64,000 bases of DNA from assembly GCA_033239525.1 (NCBI GenBank), contig BSYO01000014.1, positions 13,934,021-13,998,020 on the forward strand, in the 5' to 3' direction. Numbering within the stretch: position 1 is the stretch's first letter; each line of letters begins with the position of its first letter. The notes below the pieces were generated by a model that had not been told where the DNA came from, made no database searches, and saw nothing but the letters and a program-made list of their open reading frames with translations. Shown piece after piece: positions 49,301 through 61,300 of this stretch. A program made the position numbers and the translations under genes. The stretch is from Nepenthes gracilis (taxonomy: Eukaryota; Streptophyta; Magnoliopsida; Caryophyllales; Nepenthaceae).

Positions 49301-52300
49301 CCTTTCTCATAAATCGTTAGAACCCAAACTCATCCTCCCAACAGATCACTTTGACTACCTTTCTCAGAAAGCTTTTCTTTCAGCATAAAAAAACTCAGCC
49401 AAAATCCCAAGGAAATCTAATTAAAATGTAGGAATGTTTAATCCCAAAACATCCTTTCTCAATTGAAATATTACAATACGCAACCTACTAAAGTGAATCT
49501 TAAAAGCATTCCCACAAGGCCACCAAAACAAGTTATTAGCTAACCTATTTGACCTTGATCGAATTAATCCACTAACCTGGGGCAGGGAGAGGAAGTGGAC
49601 AAACAGTTGAGAGTACTTTTAATGCGGACTCTTCAATCCCCAAACCTTGGTTCTCAATTGGAAGTGATACATAAGCCATCTAATCAGGTGAATCTTAAAA
49701 AGCATCCCCACAACCCACCATAAGAAGATATTATTATCTAACCTATACAACCTGGATCAAATTAATCCAGTGACCTGAAGCAGATAAAGTGGTCAAACAG
49801 CTAAGACTGCTTCTGATGAGAACTAGTCTGCCGCATTACGTTCAAATATTACAGTGAACAGTCTTCTTTCAAATCTCTCAATCATGCCCCCAAAAAAAAA
49901 AAAGAAAAAAAAATCATCTTCATATTTGGCACCAAACATAATGCCCAAAAACCAATCCGAAAACACATCAGCAGTTGAGAGATTTCAAACAAGAAAACCC
50001 CTTCTACAGCACATTCTTGGAATAAAAATTGATGAAACCAAGAAGTAACCCCTCAGATGTGAAATTACAGAAATTTTCCTTTAAGAGATTCAACATTACT
50101 CCACTAATAATTCTTTGACTTAAGCAGAAGTCTTCTAGCTTTTTCCACTGCACAAATAAATCAATTTCCTTGCCTCAACCATCAAGGAGAGACAAAGATG
50201 GAGCAATGAACCTACTTGAAGTAGCTCATTTCGTACTAGAGAGGTCGATGTGCATGTGGGATATCCACTTTCAAAGTTTTAGCTAATCTTTGATTTCAAC
50301 ACATTCTGGTGAATGCTTAGAATGCTTTTATTCTTAACATGGATTATGTTGTCCTAACTTGAAATTATGCACGATTAATATTTTAAAACTTAATTTGCAT
50401 AAAGTAATGGATTTTAAAAGTGTGTGCCAGTTGGTTTAGGCTATGGCATAACCGGTTATTAGACTTGAATTTGCCTTAATGTGTTAGTGGATTTTTGACC
50501 GAATTTCTCTTCATAGAGGGCTAACTCTATGGAGGAGTTATTGGAGGCCTATGCCAGACTTGTGAGTTAGTGAACACTATGAAACAGTTTCATGCCTTAG
50601 TGGATTTTGTTGTGAGCACTAACAAGCCTTGCATTGCTAGGTGGTAGTGGAGGTGGGACAAGCATGGATACAAGGTGTCCTTTTGCATGCTTCCAATCTT
50701 CTATGCGTCTTATGAGGTAGCAAGGCCCCTTGGAGCTGTATAAATATGCCTAATTTGAAGCCTTAGACTCCACACAAAGTGCATCTCAACCGAATTGAGT
50801 GAAGGAAAGAACAAAGAGAAAACTTTTGCATAAGATTTTGAAAGAACAAGAAAACATCCTGAAAAAATCAAGTAATTCATGATCTTCTTTCCTTGTTTTC
50901 AAATTTTTATAAGTTTAAAATGAAGTGATGAAGATATAATGATGATTTTCAAAATGATTTAATATGTTGAAGTAACAATTTTGGCTCATACGAACTTCTT
51001 ATGAAAATTATGGTATAACTTATGAAAACTATGTTAGATAATTTCAAGATTTACTTGCCAAAATAATTGGGAGGGACGAGGGCAAATGGAGCTTATTAGG
51101 ATTAAGTATCCATGAAATTATTGCATGATCAATTAAGATGTTGTAGGAAAAATGTGTGAAGAAGGTATATTTTAATATATTAAGTTGCTTAAAAGAATCG
51201 TGGAGCATGCCGATTCAAAAATATTTCAATGAGATATGGTTGAAGAAGGTATAACATAAAGTTTTGAAATCCTTGTGAAAAAAATGTTGCATGTTGAATA
51301 TGAGTGTTTCAAAAAGATTTCAAGTGGTAGTGGCTTTGAAATTAATTGGAAAATGCTTGTATGGAGGTCAAATTACATGCAACAAACTCAAGAATAATAT
51401 CATGATAAACTATTGTTAAGATGATGTTTTAAGTGCTGATTAAATTAAAGTTGTGAAAGCAAATTGGTGATTAAGTTGATGTTTTGAAGCTAATGGAAAA
51501 GTATATGACCATACAAATTTTATTGAAAAAATTATGTCCAAGATAATCATCATAAATTTTATGCTTTAAATGTTATAGAGAATATGGTGATATAATTAAT
51601 GTTCAAAGTGAGAAGAAAGCTTACTTTATGGGTAGAATGATGATTAAGTTAATCATATTGATAATTTGGTAATAAGGTAGAATTATAGATTAATAATGAC
51701 CACAAGGTTAAAGTGTCATAAGCTTGAAGTAAATATCACAACTGTTGGCTGCGATGAAGTTTATCACTTTGATGGTTGTTGGATAAAATTGAAGGAACAT
51801 TTTTGTGTTGGCCGTGGGGTTTGAAAATTAACCTTATAGCCTAAATCAAGCTCTATACATTAATTTGAGGCATATTAAGTCCAAAAGTGGAGTTTAGAAT
51901 TGTTACAAATGTTAGCATCAAAAATTTTAATCTTGGTAGAAAAATATAATCTTTCTTCTTGAAATTTTTTCATGCCTCTCAATATTTCTTAGCTAACGCC
52001 TCCTTTGATATTTTTACCATCATTTTGTACAGCATGGATAAGCAAAAGATAACGTGTGTAGACATTAAGGAATCTAGGAATATGGAACCTAAGGATCCTT
52101 AGTAGAAATTACATTGGACAATGCTTAATTCATTCCAATAAACAGTAGACTTGTTGATATGTTGCTTAGTTGTCATTGCTTATATTCCTGGCATAACCAT
52201 TGTATGAGAATCAACGGTTAATATCAAGAAGGGTTAAGAGATATCCAATTGGAGCATATATGTGTGATTGCATATGTTGTTTGGTCCTCGCTAATGGACA

Positions 52301-55300
52301 GATTGATTAATGTTGGCCGATGGTGCTAGAATATATCACAAGATTCTTATTCCATTGCATCATATTTGAATCTTGTATGTGATTATATCATTTTGTTATA
52401 CTCATCCCCAGATCATCAATTCAACTCACTCTTTTTATTCCTTTTCAGAGTAGCATGAGTATGCCACCCCCGGAGGCTTCAAACTATGGAAACCATTGTT
52501 TGTTTAGTAGTTATGATTATCTTTGTACGAATTAACTTAAAGTTTTCCTCTTGATAACTTTTGTACAATAGTTATAGGAATCATGGAAGCATTAAAATTT
52601 TCAAAGAAAGATAAGTAGTGGAGGATTTTGAGGACATTCTATCTTATATATGTCTAAGATATTTGCATTGAGTAGTTTAGGAATATAATTTGCAGCTTCA
52701 TAATCTGGGATTAAGGTCATGGCACCCTGGGTCATGTGGTAATTCCTCGTACATATTGTGATCACATCATTGAACTTCAGCAGAAGAACCTCTACAACTT
52801 CAAGCCCAGGAAGCAAGGAACCAGTGACTATTCCAAGCAGCACATTAGGCGGAGGAAGCATCAGCTTGCACATCCAGCATCAGAGAACTGGTCACTACTC
52901 CCAAGGTGCTAAAAATTATCCTAAAGGAGTCTTGTCTCTCCCACACAAGCTGAGACTGATCCCTAGCAATGTCCAAATCCCACAATGAAAACAAACACGT
53001 ACTGCACAACACGTATAGATTGAGATTCCGAACGACAATCACTACTTTAAAAAAAAAAAAAACACTATCAATGCCATACAAGGTACTAATGACAATTTCT
53101 GTAAACAGCATAACAGGAGGTGCAAGTCATATCATAGTATACCAAAAATCTGGTATAAATGTATAAATATACGAAAAGGAAACTAATAAATAACAAGACT
53201 CTTATAGTTTTAATTCATAAGCCAAGGCCTCATCCCAAACACCAAAATACCACCCTATACCCGCTCATCAAGATTAAACCCAATGAAAAATAGAGGACTC
53301 AGGACAGAATAAAGCCATACAAACAAGTTCACATCCACAAGTTGACACCACAATAAATCAACTCTCTTTCTCTACTTCTAACTACCCACATTTTCTTCCT
53401 TCATCTGTTTTCACCCCATCTTTAGAATGAAAACACTTAAAATTACTCAACCACTTCTTCAACTTTGTGAACCAGTAATTACATGGTTATTCGTAAAGCC
53501 AGAAAAGCTTGCAGCCCCATCTACCACTGAGATCCAATAGACCATCGGTCAAGACATTTTGACATCAAAACCAACCTTGTTTCATCCCAATCATTAATCT
53601 TGCAACTCTGAACACACAGCTTTAACAAAAATTTCCTATGCGAAGCTACTATAAATATGAAGTTTTTATTTTGTATAAATCTCTTATTTTATTATTCGTA
53701 GAAATGCTTTACTTGACAAATGAACATAATTTTATCGATATTAATGATTACTTGAGTGAATGAAAATTCACAAGGAATCTGAAATGAAAAATGAGAATCT
53801 ACGGTTCCATAAAGATTATATTGTTGACATTTTGTTGCTAAATCATTTTTCAAAAATATAATTTATACATTGATATGTTTCAAATTTATGAATTTTATGT
53901 CATATTTTTACAATTTTAGTGAAAATGTTATAATATCTAAAACTGGTTAATTTGTGTGTCCGAACCAGTTAATTAGTTAACCGTTTGCCTGGTTGACCGG
54001 TTTTTGCCAAACCAATTTGACCGGTTTGGGTCAAAAAAGAAAGTTGACGATTCAGTTATCCGAATTGTAAGCACCGCTAACTATTACATTATAATACACC
54101 AATTCATGCCAAAAAAATGATCCCAATTAGCAACAGCCTTGTCCACCTTCGTTAAACCACCCATGAAATCAACAACCTCCTTGAGAATTTCCATACCCCA
54201 CAAATGAGGATGAAGACCAAAAACTTTAAAACAGGGTGATGATTCTTGGCCTCCCTTTGAGCCATCATTGGGGACCACCAGTTGACCACGACAAGACCTC
54301 AAGATGTCCTTATACCAACAATGAAAATATAAGCACCAGATTCAAATTATAAAAATAATAAGAAAACCATTCCCAAACAATTAGTTCACTAGAACTTGAC
54401 TAAAATATCTCATAAACACCACTTGCACTACAAACCCTCAAGATTGGAAAGGACAACATACAAGAACACCAGAATTCCCCACCAGAGGTTTTCTAAACCT
54501 TGTAGCATTTTTGTTAATCACAGAAGAAAAACAATACAAATACACAGCATTTTTTTCCCAAGTAAACCACTCATGAAATCAACTTCTTTTAAGTGTTCGT
54601 ACTCCAAAGACAAGGATGAAGGCCAAGCATCTAAACACTGATTCTTAGCCTCCAATTGAAGCATCAACAGAGACCAACAGTTGAACAGAACAGGAAATCC
54701 TCATAAACTCCTCTTAATATCATCATTGAAAATATAAGCGGTGGATGCAGAAAATATAAATAAAAAGAAGCCATTCCCAAACAATTACTTCTCTAGAACT
54801 TCACCAAATTATCACTCAACACCACACCCACTAAACCCCTCAAGAATGGAAAAGACAAGACATTGAAGGCTACCGCATTTGTCCACCAAAGTTTTTCCTA
54901 GAATGGAAGAATAAATAGTTTCGTACATATGATACAAGGACATTTTTTACATTCAGCTGAGGAACACCAACAGTAGTCTTTGAAATACTTCCAATTAGCA
55001 CAATGCATGAATTGAGCTACACGCACCATCTTCCAAAGTATCCATCCTCTCAAAACAGGCTATTCAGAGATTCTAGTATGACCTTCAACCGCACACCATA
55101 AGGAAAATACAAAAAATACTGCCTCAAGTATTCCAAACCAACTTCACTGCAAAAAACCCCACACCTTTGCATTATCAATCAAAAGAATTTTAAAGATCTT
55201 CTTTCCAACATAATCCATTGCTTTTATTCAGGTTTTATTAAAAAAAGCATTGCTTCAAGTAAGCTCATTCCTTGTCCACATTTTCCAGTATTTTATGTAT

Positions 55301-58300
55301 CACGTTCGTTGGAAATTCTGAATTAGTGTGAACACTTCAAACACAACTTGGCAGTAACAGCAAAGATTATGTTTATACAAGAATGGGAATACCAAAAAAA
55401 AAAGGTAAATAAACAAATAAACAACATAATACTCACCAAATAGGTGTATAGAATGCAAAAATAACAATAATAATAATAATAATTGTTAGTCGTATTTTGT
55501 ATTGGCATATTCCGTGACCATGTCGGCTCGTTCATTGTCTCTAATATCGTATTGCCTCGAAGATCTTCAACAGTCTCACGTCCAATGGTTGTCAATGCTA
55601 CATAGCCTCCACGCTTTCCTGTCACTCGGTGAGCGCTCGAGGCGCCACTAAAGCGCAATTACCAAAACATGGGCACTCAATGAGCTCCCGGTAGGCGCTC
55701 AAGCGCAGGGGCACAAATCCATAAACTCTAATGTGCGCCTGCCACACGCTCAATGGCCGCTCGAGCGGCATGGCCCTAATATCTCTAACGGCTCTTTTGT
55801 TTAAACCTAGTTTTTGGGCTCTTTTATATATGTGAGCCTAGTTGGCATCGGAATAACCAGCCAGATCAAAATTTGAATCAGTAGAGTAAAAAATTTCATA
55901 ATCAGATGTGCCATTGACATAGCGGATGATACGTTTACCGCACTTAAATGTGATTCTTTTGGATCAAATTGATATTGGGTACAGACACCAACACTAAATA
56001 CAAACATAGAACACATGCTGGTCCTCTTGTGTGGTGGTTCATGGCCCTGTGCACACTCCCACATGCCACAATGCTGACGGCAACGGCTCTGTCCCCTATA
56101 CCCATGCCATTTTGTGTTTGTTTTTTTACTCTGGCTATTGCTTTTCAGATGTTGGCTCCTTAGAAGTCCAATTCAAAGAAGCCTTCTGGTAAGCGCTCCC
56201 AACAAAGTGGGCAATTTGAGCCCGAATGCTTCGTTAGTGCTGCCGCTGCGGAGTTAGTTTCCTCCCATATGTCTCAATGGCAACTGTCTCTCGAATGAGA
56301 CGTTGACCTTGTTTACCTTGATCCTACCATCACCTCACCATTCACGGACCAGCACCGGGAGCTTGTCCTGACTAACTTAATTGCTCCCTTCCCTTGATAA
56401 TCCAAGAATTTTATTCGAATATCCATGATTACTCCCTCTCTTCCCCTTCTACCTTCGTGAGGGGGAGTCACCTCTGGATGACCCCAGATGTGATCTCCGC
56501 TACTCTTAGCATTCCTCGTGTTGTCAACCCTGACTATCCCTTCAAGGAACGTTCCTTACCTCCCCACAACAAAGTCGTCTCATTTCTTCACCGCTCCCCC
56601 ATGTCGTGGACTGGGTGGTCTTTCGAATCCAAACTCCTTAGCCCTCAATAAATGGTTGTGAACCGAATCATACTGACAAATTTGTTTCCGGCCTCCCATT
56701 TCTCATCCATTTCTCTTGACAAAGTTCACTTCCTTTTTGCTCTCCTAAGTGGACGGTTGATTGATCTTCCGTCCCATCTATGCATCCATATGCTAGCCCA
56801 TTTCTCTTCCGAGAAGGATGACAACCTTCCTCATAGTTGTCTAATTTAAAGCCTTCTTATTACTTTAGGTGTTCAGTGTCCGAACCTTCCTCATGCGTCC
56901 CTTGGCCAGCCCAGTACCCGCTCCACCTTCGACCAAAACTACTCTCACAATCGTCAACCCTCCCCTACCTCTGATGATCCTCTTTTAGAGGCTCCTTCCT
57001 CTCTGGATGAGGCCGGGCCGTTTGCTCCGAGCCCCTCGCGTCTCTCCCGCTCATCTACCTCTACCTCCTCCCACACTCTAGGCCTTCTATCCCGCATCTC
57101 TCAGCATTTTGTCCGCTTGTCCACGTCCTAGGAGTGGCTACACAAATCTCATGAGCAGTTGGCATCCCACCTTCATCACGTTGCGAATTCTCAGGCATAG
57201 TTTCGTTCCGAGGTGCTTGCGTGTCTTGACTCTCGGCTTCCTACTCAAGAGGTACAATTCTTTCATCAAACAGCATAGCCTCCTCGTCAGTCTTCTTCTC
57301 GACAGTCTCTCTGAGTTTCCTCCGAGTCTTCGATTAGCCTCTTGGTCATTCGTGACAAAAAAAGGGGAGTAGCTTTACTTCACTCGGGGGAGCTTTCTTT
57401 TTATGATTTGTTAGGGAGAGTGCGTTATGTTTCATTCTTTTATTGTACATTTGCTGCTTGTTACATTTGAGTTGTTATTATTCTTTTTGGTTTTATGATT
57501 ACTATTGTTTATTTGGTTGTTGCTGGTCATGTTTATCTATTTACTGCTATTGTTATTGTCTATTTTTGCACTAATCATGGCTGTCCAAGAACCGCAGCTC
57601 TCTCTTAGCCCACTGCAGTTCAACAGCTTCCTTACATATTTTTATTTCATTATGCACTGTGTCGATTGTAACTTGGAGTCAATTTTCATATACACGGGTT
57701 CTATCCCGGTGATGTTTAAACCCATGATTATTTTATATTTTATTCTCTTATTTGGTATGGGGTTTTGTCACAAAATTACAAAATGAGGAGATTGTTAGTC
57801 GTATTTTGTGTTAGAATATTCCGTGACCGTGTCGGATCGTTTGTTGTTTCCAATATCATATTGCCTAGAAGATCTTCAGCAGTCTCACGTCTGATGGTCG
57901 TCACCGCTACATAGCCTCTACACCTTCCTGTAGCTCGATGGGCGCCCAAGGCAACACTGAGGCACGTATTCCAGAAGATCGACGCTCAATAAGCGCCCGA
58001 TGCGCCACTGAAGCGCATTTACCAGAACATGGGCACTCGATGAGCACCAATAGGTGCTCGAGTGCCGGGGCTCAAATCCTTAAACCCTAATATGCACCAG
58101 TCGCACGCTTGATCTGCGTTCGAGCGGCATGGCTCTAATGTCTCAAATGGCCCTTTTATTTAAACTTAGTTTTTGGGCTTTTTTATATATATGAGCCTTT
58201 CTTCTTCACCCAGCAATTTTTTAAAAAAAAAAAGATTACTCACTAACGGCGATTATTATTATTCTGTATTATTTCGAGCCAAGAATTTGTGCCCACCAGA

Positions 58301-61300
58301 GAAAACTCATCCCTTCTATGTGGTAATCTTCCAAGGTTTTCTCATATTCTCATATTAATTTACCATACTCTCTTTCCTACCTGTAAACCGTCGTAAGTGA
58401 CGTGGTAGGCGTGGAAACTGAGCTCCAGCGGTGTATAGTACTCCGACGATACAAGAAGGAAGAATTGACTAGAAGACCAGAAGGTATCTTGTGGCGACCC
58501 AGATTCTAAAATATAGAAAATCCCAATCATCGAGTCAAAATAATCAAATGATCGAGGAAAATTGAAGGTTATTCGGAAAATGTAAACCAGCTTTAGAGCA
58601 TATTTTGAAATCAAAATTTGCCTCCTGAAATTGAAGACCGGAGTGAATTGTCTGAAGACGGGCCGAAGTGGCCTTGAAGTCCGGAGTGGCTTTGTGTGTT
58701 GGTGAGGCGGAGTAGAATTGTGGAGAAGAAATCCGAAGTTTATGAAAAAGTGATGGACGGAGTGAATAATAAGAAGAAGTTGACCGGAATTGGAGATGTT
58801 GACCGGATTTAAAGGAGTTGACTGGATTTGAGGATATTACGTTGACCGGCTTTAAGTAGGGAAGTTGAGCGGAATAAATTAATGGCAACTAAAGAAAAAG
58901 GCAAACTTTATTATTTAGTTAGAATCCAACTAGGCCTCGACCAAATGGGGTAGGTAAAAACTACCACATTACACTCTGAGAAAAAGTACCATAATAAGTA
59001 GCCTAACCCACTTGCTCCCACCTACCCTCTGAAAAGAGGTACCGAAGTGGGTGACTTACCCCACTTACCTCACCCAACCCCTCCTCTATATATACCAAGC
59101 TTCGATCAAGGAGGCTGGCACGAGCAATCTACAAGAAGAACAGTGAGGAGTAGAGAAGGAGAGAGCTTCCAGTCTGTAAGGGTGGGCGAACCATAGTCAG
59201 GCAAGTTACCTCGGACGCTGTTTTTAAGTTCAGTTTTTAGTTCATTTGCAAATATATTGCACTCTGTTTTGCTGCAAGTATTCGGACGTTAACACGATTT
59301 TAGTTTTCGTTTGAATCTGTTCTGAAGTTCATGACGCCTGTTTTCCTACTTTCTGAACTTACATGAAATCCGGACCAAAGGTTACAACCGGCATTTGACA
59401 TGTAAAACGAAACCGGCATTTGGCATGTAATATGAAACCGGCATTGACATGTAAAACGAAACCGGCATTTGGCATGTAAAACGAAACCGGCATTTGGCAT
59501 GTAAAACGAAACCGGCATTTGGCATGTAAAATGAAATCAGCATTTGGTATGTAAAATGAAACCGGCATTTGGCATGAAAACGGCATTTGGCATGTAAAAT
59601 GAAACCGGCATTTGGCATGAAAACGGCATTTGCTTGAAATTGAACACGGCCTTCTATATGAACTCCAGCCTCTTTGTTGAAAAACAACTTCGGCTTTTGA
59701 ACTCCGGATTTTGATGAAAAGAACTCCGGCTTTTGAACTTCGGATTTGGATGAAAAACAACTTCGGCTTTTAAAAGAACTCCGGCTTTTGAACCCCAATT
59801 ATTGTTGATAAAAAGAACTCTGGATTTGGATGAAAAACAACTTCGGCTTTTAAAAGAACTCCGGCTTTAAAAAAAATAACTCCGGCCTTTTGAGCTCCGG
59901 CTTTTGTTAAAGAACTCCGGCCTCTGTCTAAAAGAACTCCGGCATTTTAAGTACTCCGGCTTTTGAGCACTCCGACTTTTTTGAGCACTCCGGCTTTTTG
60001 AGAAAAAAAGCACTCCGGATTTATGAAACTTCAGCTTTAAAAAGTAGTCCGCCCTTTAAAAAGCAATCCGTCCCTTTGAGTAAAAGCACTCGGTTTTCGG
60101 TAAAAAGCACTCCGTCTCAAGAAATAACACTCCTGATTTACGAAACCCGGCTTTTTAAAAGTACTCCGTCAAAGAGCTCCGTCCTTTTTGGAAGTACTCC
60201 GATCAAAAAGAGCTCCGTCCTTTTTTTAAAAGTACTCCGTCCAAAAAGAGCTCAGTCCTTTTGAAAGTTTCCGTCCAAAAAGAGCTCCGTCCTTTTAAAA
60301 GTACTTTCATCCAAGCTTTACAAGTCCGGCATTTTGAAGAAAAAGAACTTCGGCTTTTCTTGAACTCCGGCTTCTTGAACTCCGGCATTTTGAGAAAAAG
60401 AACCCGGGCTTTCTGAACTCCGGAATTTTGAAGAAAAAGAACTTCGGCTTTTCTTGAACTCCGGCTTTTTGAGAAAAAGAGAACTCCGGCATTTGAGCTC
60501 CGGCTTTTGTATAAGATCCAAACAAAGATAAACTCTGAATCGGCTTTAAATATATGATTTTCGAATTAAGTTCTATAATTTGAAATCGATTTGAAGTATA
60601 TGATTTTTGAACCGGCCTTAAGATATTCTGTGCACAATTTCTGAAGGGTAAATGGTGATGTTTCTAACTGAAAATGATTTTCCGTAAGCAATAAGAAGAT
60701 AAGAAGAAAGTGTGACTGATGCTTTCAGTAAGCAATAAGAAGTATTTTGTTCTGTTATAAGACTGATATCCAGTCAGGTAAGATTCTCCGGCACGCGCCT
60801 TAGAATGTTATGGTGATAATCGAGGATAACTCTGTCAATGGAGTTATTTGTGGTCCGCCCTGTCCTCGGAGCGTTACAGTCAGGAGGAAAGCGAACTCTG
60901 TCCATGGAGTTATTTGTGGTCCGCCCTGTCCTCGGGGCGTTACGGTCAGAAGGAAAGCGAACTCTGTCCATGAAGCTATTTGTGGTCCGCCCTTCCTCGG
61001 GGCGTTACGGTCATGAGGAAAGTTCTGTTTCTGGCCTACCTTCAGGTGGCATACCGATCCCACGAGACGAGATACTTCTGTTCAGTTATCAGCCTTGGAT
61101 TGTATGGACGTAACACAATCTATCCTCGATTATTCGCCCCCCTTCGCTAGTAGGGCCTACTAGTGGGTTCCGATAAAGATGTTTTTTTCAAAAGTAAGAC
61201 CAACACGGAATGTAAGTACATTGATTTCTGATTTTCGAAGACTGTTTCTATTTTCTCACAGTTCTGCATATGTCTACGTCATGTTTCTGTTATGAATTAC

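Larger units (their letters stand above)
55484..58230 (+). mobile_element. Non-autonomous LTR retrotransposon with a plant-transposon-protein remnant
   Basis: Two related LTRs, at 55484-55838 and from 57793 to about 58230, both start TGTTAGTCGTATTTTGT and share several GCTCGAG-type words and a TATA-like TTTTATATAT. The second is preceded by GTCACAAAATTACAAAATGAGGAGAT, which resembles the end of many plant copia elements. The interior (about 56000-57790) holds remnants of a protein found in non-autonomous plant elements but no reverse transcriptase of its own. The end of the first LTR and the primer site have been replaced by an inverted copia fragment (55838-55985). An AAT microsatellite abuts the left end. 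The right end is not exactly fixed. Confidence 0.7.

Noticed and set aside
56394..56849. Two consecutive host genes of 85 and 65 codons
   Set aside because: They are two broken parts of one transposon-associated domain inside an LTR element.
59300..59798. Overlapping minus-strand frames rich in repeated CRFHFTCQMP-like words
   Set aside because: They are translations of the minisatellite in several frames, with no start context or conserved protein.
60774..61113. Frames on both strands over the 66-bp repeats
   Set aside because: The 66-bp unit is a multiple of three, so frames stay open by chance; both strands are open equally.
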